Of a stretch of DNA of 64,000 nt, positions 36,343-44,849 are shown in pieces (positions within the stretch are counted from its first letter, which is position 1; each line of letters begins with the position of its first letter). This DNA comes from Bryobacteraceae bacterium (GTDB lineage Bacteria; Acidobacteriota; Terriglobia; Bryobacterales; Bryobacteraceae). Position numbers and translations under genes: made by a program. The notes under the pieces were generated by a model. It saw nothing but the letters and a program-made list of their open reading frames with translations, made no database searches and was not told where the DNA came from. The DNA lies in contig JAWKHH010000003.1 in assembly GCA_041394945.1 (NCBI GenBank), forward strand, positions 124,001 to 188,000, written 5' to 3'.

Positions 36343-36708
36343 ATGAGTGCGACCGTTGTGGCGGTGATTCCCGATCTCTTTTTCCTCGTAAAAGTCCAGG
36401 CTGCGGCCACGCACTCCGGAATCACGCTGAGGACGGCGAATACGCCCGCCGCCGCCGAAGCGGCCCTGCGCGAGGGCGCGTCGCTTTTGGTTATCGACCT
36501 CAACTGCCGGGAGCTGGACCCGATTGCATTGATCCGGCGACTGAAGCAGGATCCGGCCCTGAAGTCCGTTCCGGTGCTAGGGTTCGTTTCCCACGTCCAG
36601 GCGGATCGCCGTCGTGAAGCCGCCGAGGCAGGATGCGACCGTGTGGTGGCTCGGTCCGCGTTCTCCGACAAGACCGCCGAACTGATGCTCGAGACCACTT
36701 CCGCATAG
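36343..36708 (+). CDS. Stand-alone response-regulator receiver-like protein
   Basis: The 121-residue protein has the size and layout of a single REC domain: strand VVAVIPDLFFLVKV, phospho-acceptor-like LLVIDLNCRELDPI (Asp near residue 52), and LKSVPVLGFVSHVQ with a downstream EAGCDRVVARS. The paired acidic residues normally near residue 10 are replaced by PD, and the conserved Lys is not evident, so phosphorylation may be weak or absent. It starts 27 nt from divergent zwf; a TAGCCT hexamer lies 7 nt before its ATG. Such proteins are common in acidobacteria, and the function is unknown. Confidence 0.72.
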   Translation: MSATVVAVIPDLFFLVKVQAAATHSGITLRTANTPAAAEAALREGASLLVIDLNCRELDPIALIRRLKQDPALKSVPVLGFVSHVQADRRREAAEAGCDRVVARSAFSDKTAELMLETTSA

Positions 36709-36755
36709 GCTCAGGGAGCGAAGATGGGAGCCACCCCTCCACCCCCGCCGACCGT

Positions 36756-36761
36756 TATAAT
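36756..36761 (+). promoter_or_regulatory. Consensus -10 TATAAT 6 nt before the TTG of the symporter gene
   Basis: A perfect TATAAT is followed by cgcacc and TTG at 36768. With a start site 6-7 nt after the hexamer the mRNA would begin at the TTG. No clear -35 is seen. Confidence 0.55.
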
Positions 36762-36767
36762 CGCACC

Positions 36768-38516
36768 TTGACCCTCACCGCCATCGATTGGATCGTCGTC
36801 GCCGCCTACTTCGCCCTCAACCTCGCCATCGGACTCTACTACCGCTCCCGCGCCGGAGCCTCACTCGAAGACTACTTCCTCTCCGGCCGCAACATCCCCT
36901 GGTGGCTCGCCGGCACCTCCATGGTCGCCACCACCTTCGCCGCCGACACCCCCCTCGCCGTCACCGGACTCGTGGCCCGCGGCGGCATCGCCGGCAACTG
37001 GCTCTGGTGGAACTTCCTCGCCGGCGGTCTCCTTACCGTCTTCTTCTACGCCCGTCTCTGGCGCCGCTCCGGCGTCATGACCGATATCGAATTCTCCGAA
37101 ATCCGCTATCACGGCCGCCCCGCCGCCTTCCTCCGCGGCTTCCGCGCCATTTATCTTTCCATCCCCATCGGCTGCATCGTGCTCGGCTGGGTGAATCTCG
37201 CCATGACCAAGATCCTCATGCTCACCCTCGGCGTCGACAAGACTACCGCCCTCGCCATCGTCATGGGCCTCATCGCCTTCACCGCCCTCGTCTCCGCCCT
37301 CGCCGGACTCTGGGGCGTCCTCGTCACCGATACGCTCCAGTTCGCCATCAAGCTCGGCATGGTCATCGTCCTCGCCTTCGCCAGCGTCGAAGCCGTCGGT
37401 GGCATCGGCGCCATGAAGACCAAACTCGACTCCATGGGCCGCCTCGCGGCCCTCGATTTCGCCCCCGATTTCGACTCCGCCCTCACGCCCTTCCTCACCT
37501 TCTGCGTCTACATCGGCATGCTCTGGTGGTCCACCTGGTACCCCGGCTCCGAACCCGGCGGCGGCGGCTTCGTCGCCCAGCGCATGCTCTGCGCCAAGGA
37601 CGAACGTCACTCCATGCTCGCCACGTTCTGGTTCAACCTCGCCCACTTCGCCATCCGCCCCTGGCCGTGGATCCTCACCGCGCTCGCCGTCCTCATCCTC
37701 TACCCGGACCTCGAAGATCCCGAGTCCGGCTACGTCCGCATCATGGTCGACCACCTCCCGCCCTATTTCCGCGGACTCATGTTCGCCGGCTTCCTCGCCG
37801 CGTTCATGTCAACCAACTCGACGCAACTCAACTGGGGCGCGGCCTACCTCGTCAACGACTTCTACAAGCGATTCGCCAGACCCGACGGCGCCGAGCGCCA
37901 CTACGTCACAGCCTCCCGGATCGCCACCGTGTTCCTAACTCTCATCTCGGCCGTCATTACCCTCTACATCGACAGCGTCAGCGGAGCCTGGAAGTTACTC
38001 ATGGCCACCGGAGCAGGCACCGGCGGAGTCCTCCTCGCCCGCTGGTACTGGTGGCGCGTCAACGCCTGGAGCGAAGTCACCGCGATGGTTGTATCGTTCG
38101 TCGTCTCGCTCGCCCTGCAAACCATCGGCGGCTTGAATAGCGACGACTCCCACCAGTTCGCCTGGCTCATGATCCTCACCACCGCCGCCAGCACCGTCTG
38201 CTGGGTCGCCGTCACGCTCCTCACGCCCCCCGAACCAGACGCCGTCCTCGACAGTTTCTACCGCCAGACCCGCCCCGGCTTCGGCTGGGGACCCGTCGCC
38301 GCCCGCAACCCCGGCGTCCAAGCCGACCGCGGCAACGCCGCCAACTTCGTCAACTGGATCGCCGGCTGCGTCTTCATCTACGGAATGTTGTTCGGAACCG
38401 GCAAGCTGATCTTCGGCGAAGTCGCCATGGGTATCGCATTCACCGCCCTCGCCCTCGCCGCCGCCGCGCTCCTCTACCGCAACCTCTCTCGCCAGGGATG
38501 GGGTAGCGTTTTTTGA
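36768..38516 (+). CDS. Sodium:solute symporter (SSS/SLC5 family)
   Basis: The 582-residue protein has about 13 hydrophobic helices and SSS landmarks: LTLTAIDWIVVAAYFALNLA, the early SGRNIPWWLAGTSMVATTFAADTP (signature near TM2), WGVLVTDTLQFAIKLGM, and FAGFLAAFMSTNSTQLNWGA with the Na-site serines. The solute is not predictable, but sugars or carboxylates are common. The TTG start fits the first helix and a TATAAT 6 nt upstream; the frame is open from 36633 with no better start. Extreme C-rich wobble use (Cys/Pro/Arg-like shadows) agrees with the host's codon style in this area. Confidence 0.9.
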   Translation: MTLTAIDWIVVAAYFALNLAIGLYYRSRAGASLEDYFLSGRNIPWWLAGTSMVATTFAADTPLAVTGLVARGGIAGNWLWWNFLAGGLLTVFFYARLWRRSGVMTDIEFSEIRYHGRPAAFLRGFRAIYLSIPIGCIVLGWVNLAMTKILMLTLGVDKTTALAIVMGLIAFTALVSALAGLWGVLVTDTLQFAIKLGMVIVLAFASVEAVGGIGAMKTKLDSMGRLAALDFAPDFDSALTPFLTFCVYIGMLWWSTWYPGSEPGGGGFVAQRMLCAKDERHSMLATFWFNLAHFAIRPWPWILTALAVLILYPDLEDPESGYVRIMVDHLPPYFRGLMFAGFLAAFMSTNSTQLNWGAAYLVNDFYKRFARPDGAERHYVTASRIATVFLTLISAVITLYIDSVSGAWKLLMATGAGTGGVLLARWYWWRVNAWSEVTAMVVSFVVSLALQTIGGLNSDDSHQFAWLMILTTAASTVCWVAVTLLTPPEPDAVLDSFYRQTRPGFGWGPVAARNPGVQADRGNAANFVNWIAGCVFIYGMLFGTGKLIFGEVAMGIAFTALALAAAALLYRNLSRQGWGSVF

Positions 38517-38552
38517 GGCTGGGGCCTGCGGGGTCACCACTGTGAACCGAAC

Positions 38553-38580
38553 TTGACAAAGACGCGTCCACGTCTATGGT
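38553..38580 (+). promoter_or_regulatory. Near-consensus promoter at the left edge of the low-GC segment
   Basis: TTGACA (38553-38558), a 16-nt spacer, and TATGGT (38575-38580) on the plus strand. It begins the 374-nt stretch between the symporter and the 2-TM gene. Transcription would start near 38587, just before two hairpins. Confidence 0.5.
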
Positions 38581-38594
38581 CCTTTAGCTGAGGT

Positions 38595-38656
38595 TGCTGG
38601 CCCTCGGCCAGCAGGATGCGCAGTCGCACGCATTCGAAGCACCAGTCGCGTGCGAC
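38595..38656 (+). other. Two consecutive hairpins in the leader of the low-GC segment
   Basis: TGCTGGCC-CTC-GGCCAGCA (38595-38613) is a perfect 8-bp stem with a 3-nt loop. GTCGCACGC (38623-38631) pairs with GCGTGCGAC (38648-38656) around 16 nt. No T-run follows. They could be a leader structure, a small RNA, or a protein-binding site. The rest of 38517-38890 shows no convincing gene. Confidence 0.45.
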
Positions 38657-38890
38657 GTCACTTGGCGCCGCGCAGCTTGCCCACTACCTCCCCTTCACCC
38701 CGACGCCATCAACTCTCCTCACGTAGTGTGGTTCACGATACCTGAGGGAGACAAGTGCGGAGCTCAAATGTGCGCGGCACACGGGATATGGAGACTCCAC
38801 ATCAAAACATCGGGAGCACTACACTAAAACGAGTCGAGAGATTGCGCCATCAATTCCATTGTGATACACAGTACAGTACGGTACCAGCGC

Positions 38891-39508
38891 ATGACAGGGA
38901 GCCCCGATCTACCTTCCCCGCAACCCACGGAATCAAATGATACTAGTGGAGAAGCGCTGTTTTCGATTCTTGGGACCGGCCGGCATCCCAACCAGGATCT
39001 GGGTAAAGCGCTTTATCCGACCCTCAGTGTCGAGGATAAGGCGTCTTCGCAACGCAGGTTTGACAAGCATATTGAATCGTCGAGCGACTCCTGCACATTG
39101 GCAGCACGTCGGGTTTTCTGGTGGACCATTGCCGCCGCCGTGGCATCGACAATTCTGGCCTGCGCCGTTTGGGCGGCAGGAATGGAGAAAAATCCACTCA
39201 ACTACCTCGTAGCGGCAGCTTTTTCGGCAATCGCTTGGACGGCTAGGGCAACATGGAAGGAGTACCAAAGGGAAAGCGACCACCTCCGGGCAATGAGATG
39301 GGCATCGATCGCGTGCGAACAAACTGCGGATGGCGGCAAATCGGAATCAAGAACTGAGATCATCAACTCGATGCTGACTAGAATCACCAACACATCCGTA
39401 CGGTCCGCCGAAACCTCGCCCTCCGACCAGGTCGCCACAATCCTTAGACACCGGCGGTCGCCCAGGGGCGGGGACAGCACAGGGGCTCAAGATGGACCGG
39501 CCAAGTGA
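38891..39508 (+). CDS. Two-transmembrane-helix protein (SLATT-like layout), unknown function
   Basis: The 205-residue protein has a polar N-terminus (about 1-65), helix TM1 (VFWWTIAAAVASTILACAVW, about 75-95), a short loop MEKNPLNY, TM2 (LVAAAFSAIAWTARATW) and then an amphipathic helix with R/E-rich KEYQRESDHLRAMRW. Two closely spaced membrane helices with flanking long helices recall the SLATT class of effector proteins in bacterial conflict systems; I did not confirm membership. It overlaps the next gene by 17 nt and both have lower GC than the host, so they form one transferred unit. The ATG at 38891 is preferred over 38861, because the earlier residues look like leader. Confidence 0.65.
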   Translation: MTGSPDLPSPQPTESNDTSGEALFSILGTGRHPNQDLGKALYPTLSVEDKASSQRRFDKHIESSSDSCTLAARRVFWWTIAAAVASTILACAVWAAGMEKNPLNYLVAAAFSAIAWTARATWKEYQRESDHLRAMRWASIACEQTADGGKSESRTEIINSMLTRITNTSVRSAETSPSDQVATILRHRRSPRGGDSTGAQDGPAK

Positions 39509-41297
39509 ACTAGACCTGGTCTGGCGCTACACCAGAACTTCCGTACCTGAAACGATTCGCCTTTTTAGCCCGATCCTAAAAAGGGACCAGTTGAACTACT
39601 GGCTGAAGCGCGGAGTAATATCCTACGCCCCTAAGGGCTCGGCCGGTCGACAACAATTCGATGCTCCAACTTTGCGAAAAATCTTTCGACTACTTGAGGA
39701 ATTTGCCCTTCAGCGTTCCTCGGAAGCCACTCGAACTCAGGCGCCGGACGCACATGCCGATTTGAGCGCTGATGCCCCTTCTGAGCTTATGAATCGATTC
39801 GTGGAGACCCTCTCCGATTGCCTCTACAGCGATCCTGGCGAATCGCGCGACCGATTTTCATCTCCATTGAGGAAGGTCGCAATAGAGACGAAGCGCATAG
39901 TGGCTGCCCAACATTGCTCCATATTCTTGCTGAAGCGAGGCACATCACACGAGATAAGGCTGATCGCTGATTCTCACGAAGATCCAGCCCACAGCAGAGT
40001 CGGTCTAACGATTTCGTTCGGCAAGGCGAGTTCTGGCCTAAGCTCATCTGTTATGGCGACCCGGCGACCACTGAACCTTTTTGGGCCAGAACTGGCGGCG
40101 CACCCCACTTTCAGTGGCAGTAAACCGGTCCATTTGCCAAACGAACGCTACTCGTTCCTGGGAGTTCCGATACTTGATTCCAGAAAGCGCGCCGTGGGAG
40201 TCGTCAAGGTCGACAACAAGCTGCCACCGGCGAAAGATCTGCGCGTAGCACCGTTCAACGACGCAGATGAAGAGCGTCTGGCGTTGATATCGGCCTTTCT
40301 CTCAATTGCAATTGAAGCAAGTTCGTTGCTAGAGACGCTGTACACGCTCGACGAGATGTTGGCCGAGTCCCCCAGCTACGAGGAGTTCGCGGGCCGCGTA
40401 CTCGAGAGCGCGCTGCACCTGACGTCATCTGATCGCGGCGAAGTGTGGCACGTTGACCGCAGTTCCCCCAAGAAAGGCCTTCTTTCGGCGGCCACGATAC
40501 GCGGTGATAATTCCATCAAGCATGGAGACTTCATCGACTTTCCGAGCATCACCTACACAGCCCTAAAGAGCGGAGAGGCGCAATTGGTCAAGGATGTGGA
40601 AGCCGAGTGCCGGCCCGACTATCGCCAGTTGAATGTGTCGACGAGTTCCGAGATTGCCTGTCCTGTTTTTGTTCATGACATGCCGATAGGCGTTATAAAT
40701 ATTGAGGCGGATGATCGCGAGAGTGAAGGAGGACTGGGGGGCGACGACCTGCGGCTGGCATCGAGGCTATCAGCACGGATCTCAGTCGCCGCACAGTTGA
40801 TGGCCCTTCGGGCGGCAGTTGTCAGTTATTTTAGCCAAAGAGATGAGAAATCCAGCGACGAGCAACTTGATCGTTTCAATGCGTTCCTAACTGAAATTGC
40901 GCAGAGAACGCGCTTCCGCAGGGGCATTGCCTATGCGGCCGATTTCAGCGCCGGCGTATTAGCGACAGCCGGATTCCAGGGGTTGCCCCGTTCACTAAGG
41001 ACTCAGCGGAGGTTGCATCTGGATCAGCACTATCTTGCCACCGAGGTGTTTCGGACCCAGCGGACGATCTTCAGTTCGCATCCAGAGGTGGATGGCACAG
41101 TTTCAGCGGAAGGTCTCAGAATCTACGAAATACGGGGCTCACTACTCGGCGTGCCTGTCGTTTTCGAAGCGGAGCTGATGCCAATTGTTGTCGGCGTCCT
41201 GGCGTTGTGGACCGAGGACGGTGAGTATTTCTCCGAAGGAGATGTTGCTGACGACATTCGATTCGCTACCGCAGCGGCGAAATTCAGATGGCAATAG
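39492..41297 (+). CDS. MerR-like HTH plus multi-GAF sensor protein
   Basis: The 601-residue soluble protein starts with a helix-turn-helix of MerR type (LKRDQLNYWLKRGVISYAPK then GRQQFDAPTLRKIFRLLEEF, about 28-75). Then come two GAF domains: about 105-280 (AQHCSIFLLKRG, YSFLGVPILDSRKRAVGVVK) and about 285-430 (LHLTSSDRGEVWHVD, EIACPVFVHDMPIGVINIEA). A third, more divergent GAF-like segment covers about 440-601 (GIAYAADFSAGVLATAGF, SLLGVPVVFEAELMPIVVGV). GAF domains bind small ligands such as cyclic nucleotides or haem. No catalytic output domain is seen, so output would be by DNA binding or by contact with the overlapping 2-TM protein. GC is lower than in the flanks. Confidence 0.75.
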   Translation: MDRPSELDLVWRYTRTSVPETIRLFSPILKRDQLNYWLKRGVISYAPKGSAGRQQFDAPTLRKIFRLLEEFALQRSSEATRTQAPDAHADLSADAPSELMNRFVETLSDCLYSDPGESRDRFSSPLRKVAIETKRIVAAQHCSIFLLKRGTSHEIRLIADSHEDPAHSRVGLTISFGKASSGLSSSVMATRRPLNLFGPELAAHPTFSGSKPVHLPNERYSFLGVPILDSRKRAVGVVKVDNKLPPAKDLRVAPFNDADEERLALISAFLSIAIEASSLLETLYTLDEMLAESPSYEEFAGRVLESALHLTSSDRGEVWHVDRSSPKKGLLSAATIRGDNSIKHGDFIDFPSITYTALKSGEAQLVKDVEAECRPDYRQLNVSTSSEIACPVFVHDMPIGVINIEADDRESEGGLGGDDLRLASRLSARISVAAQLMALRAAVVSYFSQRDEKSSDEQLDRFNAFLTEIAQRTRFRRGIAYAADFSAGVLATAGFQGLPRSLRTQRRLHLDQHYLATEVFRTQRTIFSSHPEVDGTVSAEGLRIYEIRGSLLGVPVVFEAELMPIVVGVLALWTEDGEYFSEGDVADDIRFATAAAKFRWQ

Positions 41298-41412
41298 AAT
41301 CCGCACCTCATGCAGGCCAAAAACCGTCACGAAACGTCGCCCGTAGCCCAGATCGTTACTCCTACGCCCCATGACCGACAGATCGACTCTCACTGGTTCA
41401 GCGTGATCCAAC

Positions 41413-41683
41413 TCAACTCAAGCAGCCTTGCCTCTTCTCGACGGGCCCCGCGCCGGCGGAATCCCGTCCACCCAGGGTGCGCTCCATCTTCGTAAGCTGC
41501 CTACCCGTCTCCCGGAACGCGTCCATCGAGTATCTCGCGCCATCCCGCCGCATCGGAAAGAGCACACCTACAGCGTGCTTCACAAACGCGGAAACATTAT
41601 CGGCCTGCCCCCCCGCCACGAGCGCGCGGACCTCGCGGAGTTGCGCTCCTCATCGAGCGTGATGTGACCTTGGCCGTCGCCAT
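41413..41683 (-). pseudogene. Decayed ribbon-helix-helix antitoxin gene
   Basis: From the ATG at 41683 the sequence reads MATAKVT, then shifts frame to ITLDEE and shifts again to LREVRALVAGGQADNVSAFV and KHAVGV. Together these give the standard start of an RHH antitoxin (MATAKVTITLDEEQLREVRAL...VSAFVKHAVGV). Two single-base deletions (about 41669 and 41644) explain the frame changes. After KHAVGV the C-terminus is also degraded, though ETGRQLTKMERT still resembles the family's tail. No toxin gene (for example PIN) is found beside it. An AAGGG lies before the ATG. The remaining bases of 41298-41719 show nothing recognisable. Confidence 0.7.
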
Positions 41684-41719
41684 AGCAACGCCCTTCCTAC
41701 GCCGTCCGCCGCCCCGAAA

Positions 41720-43099
41720 CTACCCCTTCTTCGCCTCCGCCGGACCCTTGCCCATCTTATCGATCTCACTCATATAAACCCGCCGCCCCTCGTCCATCGC
41801 CAGATTCGCCAGCATCACGTTGGTCGAATCCTCCAACCCCACTTCCAGGTCCGCCCGCGGGCGCTTGCCGGAACGGATGCTCGCGAACCACTCCTCGAGC
41901 TGCACGTCCACTGGATTCTTCGCTTCCTCCGGCACCATCACGCCCTTCTTGTAGAGCCACATCTTGGCGAACTTAAGCTCCTTCTCGAGGAACGAATCGC
42001 TCGATTGCACCTGCTCGCGGTCCACCAGCACCGGCAGCCCGCGGCCGCCCTTGCCCGTCGCCAGCAGCGACGCGTTCGCCACCGCCGCTTTCTCCTTGCC
42101 CTTCGCTCCCGCCGCCGGTTTCGCCTGCGGCTCATAGAACCAGAGCGCCGTCGCCGGCTCGTTGTCCGTCCCCACCGTAATGTGGATCGTGCCCTCGGTC
42201 CCCATGATCATCTCGCCGAACTGCGTCCGTTCGGAGTAGAACAGCGGCAAGTGCTGGTTCGTCGAAATCGAGCTGTACACCAGCTTCTGCCCGCCCGGGT
42301 ACGCGAAGATCAACTGGATGTTGTCGTAAACATCCCGGCCGTCTTTGTATGTATCGATCCCGCCCACGCCCGTCACAAATTCCGGGTGAGATCCGATCAT
42401 CCAGTCCGCCACGTCGATCTGGTGCGACGCCAACTCCGCCGTCAGCCCGCCCGAGTATTTCTTGAAGACGCGCCATGAAGGCGGCTGCCACGTCTTGCCC
42501 AGCGACGCGCGATGCCACTGCGCGTACACATGCGTCACCTTGCCCAGCATGCCCTTGTCCACCATCTGCTTCGCCGTCTGGTAGAACTCCGAGCATCGCC
42601 GTTGCAATCCCGTCTGCAGAATCTGCTTCGGCCGCGAATTCGCCAGCGCCCGCAGTTCGTGCACCTCGGCCGGCGTGAACACCAGGCTCTTCTCGCAGAA
42701 GACGTGCTTGCCCGCCAGCAGCGCGTCTTTCGTGATCGGGAAATGCATGTACAGCGGCGTCGCGATCAGCACTGCCTCAATGTCCTGCCGCGCCAGCACC
42801 TCGCGGTAATCTTTGTACCCTTGCGGCTTGTCTTTGGAAAGCTGCTTCGCCTTCGCCAGCGCCGTATCGTCGATATCGCAAACCGCCAGGCACTTCCCGC
42901 CATCCAGCCCGTTGAAATGCTGGATATGGTAGCTCCCGCGCCCCCCTGTGCCAATCACGGCGTACTGCACCTGTTCGTTGGCCGCCTTGACGGTTTGGAT
43001 GCGCGGAGCGGCGGCCACTGCGATTGCGGCTGCCCCCGCCACTTTGGCCGCGTCACGGCGGGTCATGTCTGTCTTCTTTGACGTTGGCTTCGTAGGCAT
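41720..43099 (-). CDS. Tat-exported Gfo/Idh/MocA-family oxidoreductase
   Basis: The 459-residue protein has a Tat signal (MTRRDAAKVAGAAAIAVAAA), a Rossmann fold with YAVIGTGGRGSYHIQHF, acidic VCDIDDTALAKAK, the EKS motif (HVFCEKSLVFTPAEV) and a C-terminal domain with GGLTAELASHQIDVADWMIG carrying the family's catalytic His region. It is of the same class as the gene at 21187 but only distantly similar. The substrate, probably a sugar derivative, is unknown. It is divergent from the PPC-protein gene by 76 nt. Confidence 0.88.
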   Translation of the reverse strand: MPTKPTSKKTDMTRRDAAKVAGAAAIAVAAAPRIQTVKAANEQVQYAVIGTGGRGSYHIQHFNGLDGGKCLAVCDIDDTALAKAKQLSKDKPQGYKDYREVLARQDIEAVLIATPLYMHFPITKDALLAGKHVFCEKSLVFTPAEVHELRALANSRPKQILQTGLQRRCSEFYQTAKQMVDKGMLGKVTHVYAQWHRASLGKTWQPPSWRVFKKYSGGLTAELASHQIDVADWMIGSHPEFVTGVGGIDTYKDGRDVYDNIQLIFAYPGGQKLVYSSISTNQHLPLFYSERTQFGEMIMGTEGTIHITVGTDNEPATALWFYEPQAKPAAGAKGKEKAAVANASLLATGKGGRGLPVLVDREQVQSSDSFLEKELKFAKMWLYKKGVMVPEEAKNPVDVQLEEWFASIRSGKRPRADLEVGLEDSTNVMLANLAMDEGRRVYMSEIDKMGKGPAEAKKG

Positions 43100-43175
43100 G
43101 GGAGTCTGCCCTCTACTCTAATCGCTCCCTATGGCGATTTGCAAACAGATGCGATAGACTTTCTTCGACGCCCCG

Positions 43176-44849
43176 ATGCTTCCCCAGCTTGCACGGCTCG
43201 GCCTGCTTGCGGCCTCGGTGGCCGCCGCTCAGCCACGCCTCGAATCCGTTTTCCCTCTCGGCGCTTCCCCCGGCTCCACCGTGCTCGCCGAAGCCCGCGG
43301 AAACGCGCTGCGCGGCGCAACCGGCATCTGGTTCCCGGAGCCTGGCATCTCCGCCACAATCCTCGGCGCTGAAACCGAAAAGGGCGCTTCGAAGAAGCCC
43401 GCCGACCTGCTTCGCGTCGAATTGCGATTGGACGCCACGCTCGCCGCCCCCTGGCGCGAGTTTCGCGTCATCACACCCGCCGGCCTCTCCAACCCGCTCC
43501 GCATCTGGACCCACGCCGAACCCGCCATCCCCGAAAGCTCCGCTCCGCACGATCTCCCCACCGAGCCGCAGAAGCTCTCTCAACTCCCCGCCGCCATCCA
43601 CGGCCGCATCGCCGCCCTGGGCGAAGTCGACTATTACTCCTTCCACGCCGCCGCCGGCGAACACCTCTGGTTCCGCACCATCTCGAGCGACGCGCTCGAC
43701 CCCGGCCTCGGCATCTACAAACTCACCGGAAGCTGGTTCGATCCTACCCGCGCCAAACGCCTCGCCTTCAGCGACGAGCGCGTCGCCTACCCGGGCGTTA
43801 CCACCGAAGCCCTGCTCGAACACACCTTCGCCGAAGCCGGCGAGTATCTCGTCCGCGTCAACGGTTTCTGGGGCAACGGCGGCCCCGGCCAAAACTACCT
43901 CCTGCTCATCACGCGCACCGCGCCTTCGCCCGCTTCGGCGCCAGCCGAACCCGAAGACCACGGCTGGGCCGAACGCTCCTGGACCCGCCCGCTCCACGCC
44001 AACCGCATGGCCGAACTCTGGTCCCGCGCCGTCGAACCAGCCACGCCTCCGGCCCCTATCCCGGTCATCGACGCCGATGCCGAGCCCACCAAAACCCCCG
44101 TTGAGCCGCCCAACATTCCGCTGCCCGCGCTCATCACAGGAACCATCGAACGTCCCGGCGATATCGATCGCGTCACGTTCTCGGTCAAGGAAGGCGACCG
44201 CCTCTCGTTCGAAATCGAAACGCCCGGCGAAACTCTCCCGCTCATGAACCCGCTGCTCCGCATCGTCGACGATAACGGCGTCGAGGCGCTCACCAACATC
44301 CTCTCGGTGCTCAACTCGAACAGCAACGTCTCCAAGCAGATTCACCCCAAGACGCAATACTCGTTCCCGCGCGCCGGCCGGTTCACGCTTGAGATTCGCG
44401 ACATCACCGCCACCTACGGCGGTCCGGCGATGAGGTACCGGGTCATTGTCCGCCCGCAGGTCCCGCACATGGGAACCGTGCGCGCCGACGCCGATTGCCT
44501 GAACCTCACGGCTGGCAAGGCGCAGAAGCTTTCCATCGTCACGGATCAGGAGGAAGGCTTCGACGGCTACGTCGTCCTCTCCATGGAAGGCCTGCCCGCG
44601 GGCGTCCACGCCGTACCCGCCACCGAAGTCGAGCCGGACACGCCACCGGCCACCAGCACCGGCAAACGCGAGCGCTTCGTCAGCAAGAGCCAGAAAGCGA
44701 CACTCGTGCTTCTCCCCGCGAAAGACGCCCCGCCCTCGCCGGCGCCCGTCCTCGCCAGCGTCTGGGCGCAGCCGGTGGTCAAGGGAGAATTGGGAAAAAA
44801 GATCCTGGTCAAGGAGATTCCAGTCATGGTCGTAAAGGCTTCGGAATGA
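43176..44849 (+). CDS. Exported protein with two PPC (pre-peptidase C-terminal-like) domains
   Basis: The 557-residue secreted protein has a signal peptide (LARLGLLAASVAAAQ), an IPT/Ig-like N-terminal segment (LESVFPLGASPGSTVLAEAR), and two PPC-type beta domains: about 140-250 (LGEVDYYSFHAAAGEHLWFR, EAGEYLVRVNGFWG) and about 310-430 (RPGDIDRVTFSVKEGDRLSF, PRAGRFTLEIRDITATYGG). PPC domains mediate substrate or cell-surface contact. It overlaps the DUF1549/1553 gene by ATGA. Such a trio with a DUF1553 and a DUF1501 protein is widespread in acidobacteria and planctomycetes; no enzyme activity is assigned. Confidence 0.82.
   Translation: MLPQLARLGLLAASVAAAQPRLESVFPLGASPGSTVLAEARGNALRGATGIWFPEPGISATILGAETEKGASKKPADLLRVELRLDATLAAPWREFRVITPAGLSNPLRIWTHAEPAIPESSAPHDLPTEPQKLSQLPAAIHGRIAALGEVDYYSFHAAAGEHLWFRTISSDALDPGLGIYKLTGSWFDPTRAKRLAFSDERVAYPGVTTEALLEHTFAEAGEYLVRVNGFWGNGGPGQNYLLLITRTAPSPASAPAEPEDHGWAERSWTRPLHANRMAELWSRAVEPATPPAPIPVIDADAEPTKTPVEPPNIPLPALITGTIERPGDIDRVTFSVKEGDRLSFEIETPGETLPLMNPLLRIVDDNGVEALTNILSVLNSNSNVSKQIHPKTQYSFPRAGRFTLEIRDITATYGGPAMRYRVIVRPQVPHMGTVRADADCLNLTAGKAQKLSIVTDQEEGFDGYVVLSMEGLPAGVHAVPATEVEPDTPPATSTGKRERFVSKSQKATLVLLPAKDAPPSPAPVLASVWAQPVVKGELGKKILVKEIPVMVVKASE

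Noticed and set aside
38594..38827. 77-residue ORF in the leader of the low-GC segment
   Set aside because: It runs through both hairpins, has no SD and no recognisable protein features.
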